From Cyrtodaria siliqua (lineage: Eukaryota > Mollusca > Bivalvia > Adapedonta > Hiatellidae), in the NCBI GenBank assembly GCA_037043455.1, contig JAWPHD010000128.1, positions 62,001-126,000 of the forward strand: DNA of 64,000 nucleotides, in the 5' to 3' direction. The notes under the pieces are model-generated. The model saw nothing but the letters and a program-made list of their open reading frames with translations, was not told the DNA's origin and made no database searches. Shown in pieces: positions 58,367-64,000 of this stretch. Numbering within the stretch: the first letter of the stretch is position 1; each line of letters starts with the position of its first letter. The translations under genes were made by a program, and so were the position numbers.

Positions 58367-58512
58367 TAGAGGATATTTGCTTGTTTTGAGTGAATATAGG
58401 ATTTATTTTTATCGAGAAGTGAGAAAATTTATATTTTCACTGAGTGATTTGAATTTTCTCACTTCGAGATGAAAATAAATCCTATATTCACCACAAACCA
58501 ACAAATATACTA
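58367..58512. repeat. Long hairpin (foldback)
   Basis: GAGTGAATATAGGATTTATT + TTTATCGAGAAGTGAGAAAA pairs with TTTTCTCACTTCGAGATGAA + AATAAATCCTATATTCACC. The outer GATATTTGCTTGTTTT / AACCAACAAATAT extends the stem. A TGACGTCA site follows at 58606, and a TATTTTCACATGTGAAA...CAGTGAAAATAT inverted pair follows that. Confidence 0.92.
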
Positions 58513-58693
58513 TTTATTATATACTCAAAACCTGGAAATTTATGCAGACAAATATAATACGCCAAAACAGTGAAGTCAACAACGTAAACAATGTCAACAG
58601 TTGCATGACGTCATTTATTATATTTTCACATGTGAAACATAAACAGTGAAAATATAAGGTTTTATTTTAATCATTAAATCCACTATTTCACTG

Positions 58694-59134
58694 GAAACAG
58701 TCTATTAAATCATTTAAGAATTATTTTATTAGTAGAATTTTGTGTTTCTGGGTTTCAAGAACCTCACTACTCAATGTCAAGCAAAACCTCAGTGTGATCT
58801 GAGAATGTAATGAGCTTTAAATTAACTGGTTTCATTGGTTCAATTTTTATCACTGAACCAATCAGAATGCTTCATTCATATTTTCATTTGGTTGCTTCTG
58901 TCATGACATCGCTTTCTGATATTATGACATCACACCCTGCTATTATGACATCATGGCATGCTATTATGATGCAACTCAGTGTGTTCTCAGAACTGAATGA
59001 GCCTTTTAATTGCTGTGAGAAACAGATTAAGACTGTTTGTATCACTCATTGAGTATAATGAGTTTCTTGAAACCAAGAATCACAAAATTCTAAAAATAAA
59101 ATAATTCTAAAATCATTTAATTAATAGACTGTTT
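58694..59134. mobile_element. Palindromic MITE family J, copy 2
   Basis: Same layout as 14769-15215: AAACAGTCTATTAAATCATT... to ...AATAGACTGTTT, with AGAACCTCACTACTCAATG inverted against CATTGAGTATAATGAGTTTC. The arms are better preserved here. Three TGACATC-type repeats and ACCAATCAGAATGC lie in the centre. Confidence 0.87.
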
Positions 59135-60334
59135 GGAAAGTGTATAATAAAAGAGCCTCAGTAGGGGAAATACAGTATCTAGAATTGTTTGTCTCATTAT
59201 TTAGGCATTCTTAGCAGCGTCTTGCGTCTGCTTGGGTTTGAGCACTGAAGGTTCACTGGAATGCTCTGATGGGAAACCTTTATCATTTTTCTCTAATTCT
59301 CTAAAAAAATAATAGTATTTTCTGTTGCAGTTGAAATATTTTATATTATTTATACAAGAAATATTTCTTAACATCTGAAAATGTTTAAATTCTTAAATTA
59401 ATATGTGCCTGAAAGTATAAAACACTATTACAAATGTGTTTTCTATCTTGGAAGTGCCTAGAAGTGTAAAGTAGTAGGTGTTACTATTTTTGCCTTGTGC
59501 CGAGGCGATATTCCATTTGTCTTATAAAAAAAATGAAAAAATAAAAATAAAAGTTCACCCTGTCCCTATTTTGAAATAAATTTGGATGATAAACTAGCAA
59601 TTAATTAATTATGGCCTTAGGATCATTTGGTAGTATTGTGTTACTATAACTATATAAGCAGAGTTGACACATAGGGTTGTTTGTAAAATATTTTGTTGGG
59701 CATTAAGTCTAGTAGTAGAGATTTACATATTTAATAAAACTTGGCCTGTGAAACATCCCATCAGGCTGGGGTGTCAGCCTTGACTCTTTGGGTTAGAATG
59801 AGAGAGAAAAAATAGCATTAGCAGACGACAAACAACAAACGTGTTCCAGCCCAGCTATTGCGTGTGTTCCAGCGACTATTGCTTAGTATTTTCTAGTTGG
59901 GAAATATCATTTACTGTTTTTTTGACACTCTCAGCTAGGATGAAATGTAGGATCTTTTGCATGATTACCATATCTAATATTATGATTGAAAACATATAGG
60001 CAGGTGTAGAAAATATGTTTATTAACAATATAATGTACTTCACCCACTAAAGTCGTAGGGGCAGGGAGATAGAATCCTTGGTTTATCTTATGGGAGTAAT
60101 TTACACAGTGATATGCAGGAAAGCTGATAATATTGTGGTATCTCCAGTGGGGTTTATTGCATATTATTTGAAATTCATATTTTAGGACAAAACTTTAGAT
60201 ACTTTTTAAGATTTTAAGGGCAATAAAAGCTTGAAGTTCACTCACATTATAAGTGATAAAAATATGATATGGGAGGTGTATACAGTCGTTTTTGAGAAGA
60301 TCCATATGCTGAACCATTTCATGATCAGTTTTAT
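59135..60334. other. No gene; one MITE end
   Basis: AGTAGGGGAAATACAGTA at 59159-59176 is one end of family E. Otherwise nothing recognised. Confidence 0.4.
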
Positions 60335-60775
60335 GAGAGTATTAGCAAGCATTAAAATAACACTTTGATTTAATCAAATATCATTTTAACTTTAAATCTT
60401 CTTTAATGTATATTGTTTAAAAAAAAAAAAGTTATAAAATTTGGGAGTTTTCACGTTTTGTTTGTTAATCTGTCATAGGTTTAAATTTATTGTTGGAAAA
60501 AAAACTTTGAATTTTTCAAATAATTATTATTAGTAAACATGGAGCTTGACTTATCGAGTGAGAAAGTGTCGATTCTAACAGATGGCTGGTGTACCCAGGA
60601 AAAATGGGGTGGTTTGCCCCTACCACAAAAAAAAATTGGTCTATATATATGGCCTAAAATGTGCTAAAATTGATGTAAAACGCTTTCAAATGAGCAAATA
60701 TTAGTAAGTATGAAAGTTATATAGAAAAACTAACATTATTAGCACCAATTCATAACATGTGCCCCTTTTTTAAGC
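60335..60775. mobile_element. MITE family F split by SINE B
   Basis: GTATTAGCAAGCATTAAAAT, CTTTGATTTAATCAAATATC, GTCATAGGTTTAAATTTATT + GTTGG and, beyond the SINE, GTATGAAAGTTATATAGAAA + AACTAAC follow family F order. The right end ACATGTGCCCCTTTTTTAA is a mutated terminal repeat. Confidence 0.7.
60537..60698 (+). mobile_element. SINE B, 5-prime truncated, nested, with a 9-bp target-site duplication
   Basis: TATTAGTAA at 60528-60536 and 60699-60707 flanks the element. Body: GGAGCTTGACTTATCGAGTG, GGTGTACCCAGGAAAAATG, CCCCTACCACAAAAAAAA, TGCTAAAATTGATGTAAAAC + GC. The head is missing. Confidence 0.88.
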
Positions 60776-60788
60776 TTCATCCATTTGT

Positions 60789-60999
60789 TTAACCCCAGCC
60801 CACGATGAATGTATAATGGACTGTTCCTTATTTAAATTTAGACCATTCCATTTACATAACAAAGGGGTGTTTTGGAAATGACTGATGAGCAGCCAGACAT
60901 TGTAAATCCTGATCAGCCTGCGAGTTACTCGCAGGCTGATCTGGGTTTGCAATTGGCCGCAAAGGCTATTGTTGTCACCCTTAGCAAGCTAAGGGTTAA
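60789..60999 (-). mobile_element. piggyBac-like MITE (family G)
   Basis: Outer TTAA sites at 60789 and 60996. On the plus strand it starts TTAA-CCCCAGCC and ends GCTAAGGG-TTAA. The internal hairpin is very well preserved: GATCAGCCTGCGAGTTACTC then GCAGGCTGATC. 211 bp. Confidence 0.88.
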
Positions 61000-61439
61000 A
61001 TGCTATGTTGGGATCTTTAGTTTGGTGGGTTTTAAAAATGTGCAGATATTTGGTATCAAATAATTCGAGAGGCATTGCAATCATTATGTAATGGTATTGT
61101 ACGTACTACATGTAGAAGTGAAATTGTATTGTTGACTTCTCTTGCGGATTAGATGGTTGTTAGAGAAGGTGATTATCATAGTGCATGATTCTAATCTTCC
61201 TTGACTCTTTTTTTGTCATGGACACCTGAACCTAGCCTTGATTTTGCCTGTATGCGTAATTTATTGTACGAGTATACATCTTTATTTCTTGGCCAGTCAG
61301 TTTTGTTAGTCTTTTTTCTCTTAATTAAGTGTCTTTTTTATGTAATTTCCGTAGATATGGTGTATACATTTCCTTCCCACCCCCTCCACTTCTTTTGCTT
61401 CTATTTGTATAGATTTTTGTCTTGTTTTATTTCCTGAAA
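61000..61439. other. No gene seen; possible upstream part of the retroelement at 61440
   Basis: T-rich sequence leading into the family C tail. It may be more of the same element 3-prime UTR, but no second copy is available for comparison. Confidence 0.3.
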
Positions 61440-61560
61440 GAAATCAGACTATATAAATCATTATAATATGTTCTTATATATATTTACATTAATGTTTTTG
61501 CACACAATATGACCTATTTATGTATGTGCAAAACACCATTTATTCATTCATTCTACCAAC
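61440..61560 (+). mobile_element. Non-LTR retroelement tail (family C), internally deleted
   Basis: GAAATCAGACTATATAAATC, TATGTTCTTATATATATTTA, then directly GCACACAATATGACCTATTT and GTGCAAAACACCATTTATTC + ATTCATT. Compared with 25200-25470 about 150 bp are missing in the middle. Confidence 0.75.
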
Positions 61561-61672
61561 TCTGCATCTGTCCTCATGTAATTTTTCATTGAAAGTTTTG
61601 AATATAGAGCTGATGGTGTTGTACCTAGATTACATGTATATTCAGGTTACAGTGGTTAAAACTTAGTGTTGA

Positions 61673-61869
61673 TTAACCCTTAACCTGCTAAGCGCAACTA
61701 TAATAGCCTTTGCGTCCATTGTAAACCCAGGTAGTCGCATGCTGATCAGGGTTTACAATGTCCAGCTGCTTATCAGTCATTTTTCCTCAAACACTCCTTT
61801 GTCACATAAATGAAATTGTCTTAATTCAAAGAAAGAACAGTCCATTATATGTTGGGGGTTAAGGGTTAA
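61673..61869 (+). mobile_element. piggyBac-like MITE (family G), intact ends
   Basis: TTAA-CCCTTAACCTGCTA at the left and GGGGGTTAAGGG-TTAA at the right. Internal CGCATGCTGATCAGGGTTTA arm, ACACTCCTTTGTCACATAAA and GAAAGAACAGTCCATTATAT. 197 bp. Confidence 0.92.
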
Positions 61870-62512
61870 TGTCATTTCTTGAATAAGTAGAGTTTTGCCA
61901 TTTTAAGTAAATTCTTGCTAAATTGTATGACTTTTATATTTACAAATGCAGACTTTTAACTGTTTTTGACATTTTTGACATGTTTTAATGACAAAAAGGT
62001 TTCCCCCTACCACCCATAATATTTGGCACTTTGTACAATTATTATACAAAGTATATTAAATAGAGAATTTGTATAAACACATTAACTCTACCTCCCAGAT
62101 TGTATTAATTTTAGTTTCAGGTCATACAAGTCATAAATTCAAACATAACGTTAACCAACAAGGGCTTCTAGTGGAAGCAGCTGAGAAAGGCTTTTTCATA
62201 CCAGTCGGAAAAAATAACAATATATATATAAAAAAAAGTTTTCTTACAAGCTGACTTAGACTTGCTTTGATTTATTAGTTTTGTGTGAATATTATGAAAG
62301 TGTGATAATTACGAGACTTAAATTAATTAATTGTCGGTGCGTGTAAAAGTTATGGTTATTGTTGTGGTAAGTGTTGTGTCAAGGGGGCGCTCTTAGTAAC
62401 GCGGCAAGTATGGACTGAAGATGAACGTATTGTCTTGAGTAATTTTTCCCAGGATCCTTCAGTCTCTCCATAACACTTCATTATACTAAGCTATTGTGAG
62501 TAGTCTGTTAGT
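61870..62512. other. No gene seen
   Basis: Nothing recognised; an (AT)n/A run lies near 62219-62238. Confidence 0.35.
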
Positions 62513-62790
62513 ATGTTTGTATTGGGTCTAACAGCGCCATTAACTATCTTTTATTCATATTACGTCTTTATAGTCATGCCAAAGATGGAATACCGCGCCA
62601 TAGACACATGTCATGATACCCCACTCGAGTCACATTATTCTGACACCGGGCCAACCAGTTCAGGTACTATATCTGGGCATCTACTAGTACCATTTACTAG
62701 TACCATTTACTAGTACCATTTGTCTGAGATCTTTGGTGTGACACAGCCTAGCTTGCAAGGTGGAATGCTCTCCCACTAAGAATGGCAAAA
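62513..62790 (-). mobile_element. SINE Q, minus-strand copy
   Basis: On the minus strand a tRNA-like GTGGGAGAGCATTCCACCTT is followed by the body GGCCCGGTGTCAGAATAATG + TGACTCGAGTGGGGTATCAT, CATGTGTCTATGG and GGTATTCC. The body matches 63055-63300. A TAGTACCATTTAC triplication (62685-62720) lies between head and body. Confidence 0.75.
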
Positions 62791-62800
62791 TTAGTAACGT

Positions 62801-62999
62801 TTAACCCTTAACACGCTAATCATGACTATAATAGCCTTTGCGTCCACTGTAAACCCAGATCAGCCTGCGAGTAACTCTTACTCGCAGTCATTCAGTCATT
62901 TTCCCCAAAACACCCCTTTTTCACATAAATGGAATGGTCTTAATTCAAAGAAAGAACAGTCCATTATATATATGTAGGGACGGCCGGGTTAAGGGTTAA
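62801..62999 (+). mobile_element. piggyBac-like MITE (family G), intact ends
   Basis: TTAA-CCCTTAACACGCTAATC at the left and GGGTTAAGGG-TTAA at the right. The interior hairpin GATCAGCCTGCGAGTAACTC...ACTCGCAG is shortened. A GACGGCC insertion lies near the right end. 199 bp, only 10 bp from SINE Q. Confidence 0.92.
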
Positions 63000-63054
63000 A
63001 TTACCGACCTTCTGGCTTCAATCACTCAGCATCCCTTTCTCCGTTAATGGCTTA

Positions 63055-63300
63055 TTTAAATAGCGTCTGACTGACATGCGGGAGGTTGTGGGTTCGATCC
63101 CATGCCGGGTCATACGACTTTATAAAAATTGTTCTTGTAGCTTCCTTGTTTGACATTCAGCATAATTATAAAGGGTAGTGTGCTAGGATTGGTGGGCCGG
63201 GTGTCAGGATTATGTGAGTGGGTGGGGTATCATGTCATGCGTCTCTGGTTTGGTATTCCAGTGTGGCAGCACTATAAATGAGCAATTGTTAAAAGTGACT
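63055..63300 (+). mobile_element. SINE Q, plus-strand copy
   Basis: The head has GCGTCTGACTGACATGCGGG (A-box side mutated) and B box GGTTCGATCCC. The body is GGGCCGGGTGTCAGGATTAT + GTGAGTGGGTGGGGTATCAT, GTCATGCGTCTCTGG and GGTATTCCAGTGTGGCAGCA. It is inverted relative to 62513-62790. Confidence 0.8.
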
Positions 63301-63561
63301 TTAAACCCCATACTTGTTTCTTATATTTGACTAGTCCTTTGTGTTTATTGTTTATTATACACATTTAGATGCTGCGCTTTTCAGTTATTTCTGTATTAGG
63401 CAGAGTTTTTTTATTTTTCAGTTCTCAGACCCTCTGACACTACCTTTTCTTTTTTTCTTCAAAGACGCTAACAGTTTGGTAAAAAAGTATGTGTATTTTG
63501 GTCTGCATTTTTAACAACGGTGTATTATGTTTTAAAAAAACATTGTTGAAAGCCAGTGTTG

Positions 63562-63955
63562 AGTATAAAAAACCCAAAATGGCACCAGAGGAACTTTTCT
63601 GATCATTTTATGCATATGCTGCTCAGAGAGGTTTAATCACAAATTTCTAAATAATAAAGCATTTTTAAACCATAAAATTTGGCATGTAAATACAATAAAC
63701 ATTACTCTATACAGACATATCAAAATAATTATATAATGTATTTATTTTCTATACTTTCTAGAACAAAACTTTTATTCTTAACTGTCGAATTTTGAATGTT
63801 GGTGCATCTATTAATAGCTGTACCTGTAAAAACAAGATCAGTGATTGGTCAAAATGCTGAAACCCTTATCTTAAAGCAGACGGAATACTAACTGGCTACA
63901 GTGTATACAGATGATGGTGGTAGGGTCTACCGAACGCTGGGGTTTAAATCAGAAA
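63562..63955 (-). mobile_element. Interspersed element family K, inverted copy
   Basis: Colinear with the reverse complement of 53945-54358: AAAATGGCACCAGAGGAACT, GAGAGGTTTAATCACAAATT, CATAAAATTTGGCATGTAAA, GAACAAAACTTTTATTCTTA, GTGCATCTATTAATAGCTGT and CTACCGAACGCTGGGGTTTA. The tRNA-like head present in the other copy is not seen here. Confidence 0.85.
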
Positions 63956-64000
63956 ATCGGTTTGATAGAGTAACTGTTATGTTTTACAACATAACTAACA

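Larger units (their letters stand above)
34479..64000 (+). other. Probable long intron downstream of the DDR-type exon
   Basis: Starts with donor GTATGT. The exon ends in a split codon, so splicing to a further exon is required. I looked for the next conserved DDR block (G-A-W-C-P then a Leu-Gln-Val/Ile-Asp-Leu strand) and did not find it to the window end. The intron is therefore probably longer than 29.5 kb, unless an exon was missed. The content is repeats, listed separately. Confidence 0.5.

Noticed and set aside
1..64000. Transposase or reverse transcriptase genes
   Set aside because: No frame longer than about 170 codons exists and none shows catalytic motifs; all elements look non-autonomous.

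Overview
The window is AT-rich (about two-thirds A+T by eye), gene-poor animal DNA. It carries one convincing coding exon in 64 kb and is otherwise dense with short repeats: tRNA-derived SINEs, MITEs, foldback elements and minisatellites. The exon, the SINE/MITE mix and the (ATTC)n-tailed retroelements suggest a lophotrochozoan, most likely a bivalve mollusc. That placement is inference; no species is assigned.

The coding anchor is a 106-bp plus-strand exon at 34373-34478. It has good splice sites and encodes the first strand of an F5/8 type C (discoidin) domain, best matching the collagen-binding receptor tyrosine kinases DDR1/DDR2. It begins and ends with split codons, so both flanks are introns. 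No further DDR exon was recognised in the roughly 34 kb before or 29.5 kb after it. The simplest reading is that the whole window lies inside two very long introns of one DDR-type gene.

Repeats by region. 0-10 kb: AAAGGGACAC-type MITEs, a 33-bp minisatellite, and SINE fragments nested in MITEs. 10-20 kb: SINEs with clear target-site duplications (TSDs), a palindromic MITE with long inverted ends, and several TTAA-flanked piggyBac-like MITEs. 20-31 kb: a full-length SINE A, a hairpin element, a 24-unit 30-bp minisatellite, and a foldback next to a SINE. 31-37 kb: SINE B with a 13-bp TSD, a long hairpin, the DDR exon, and a piggyBac-like MITE interrupted by a retroelement tail. 37-50 kb: tandem repeats of about 165 bp, a CAG/CAA-rich tract, and one weak candidate exon. 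50-64 kb: a SINE carrying a minisatellite inside its tRNA-like head, a hAT-like MITE inside another SINE head, three foldbacks or long-TIR elements, and three more piggyBac-like MITEs.

No reverse transcriptase, transposase, rRNA or intact tRNA gene was found, so all mobile elements here appear non-autonomous. The most informative observations are the isolated DDR exon, the nine-copy TTAA...CCCT/AGGG MITE family, the minisatellite born inside a SINE, the 3-prime tail shared by several SINEs and a LINE-like element, the TGACRTCA motif common to otherwise different hairpin elements, and a small templated insertion copied from the edge of a minisatellite.
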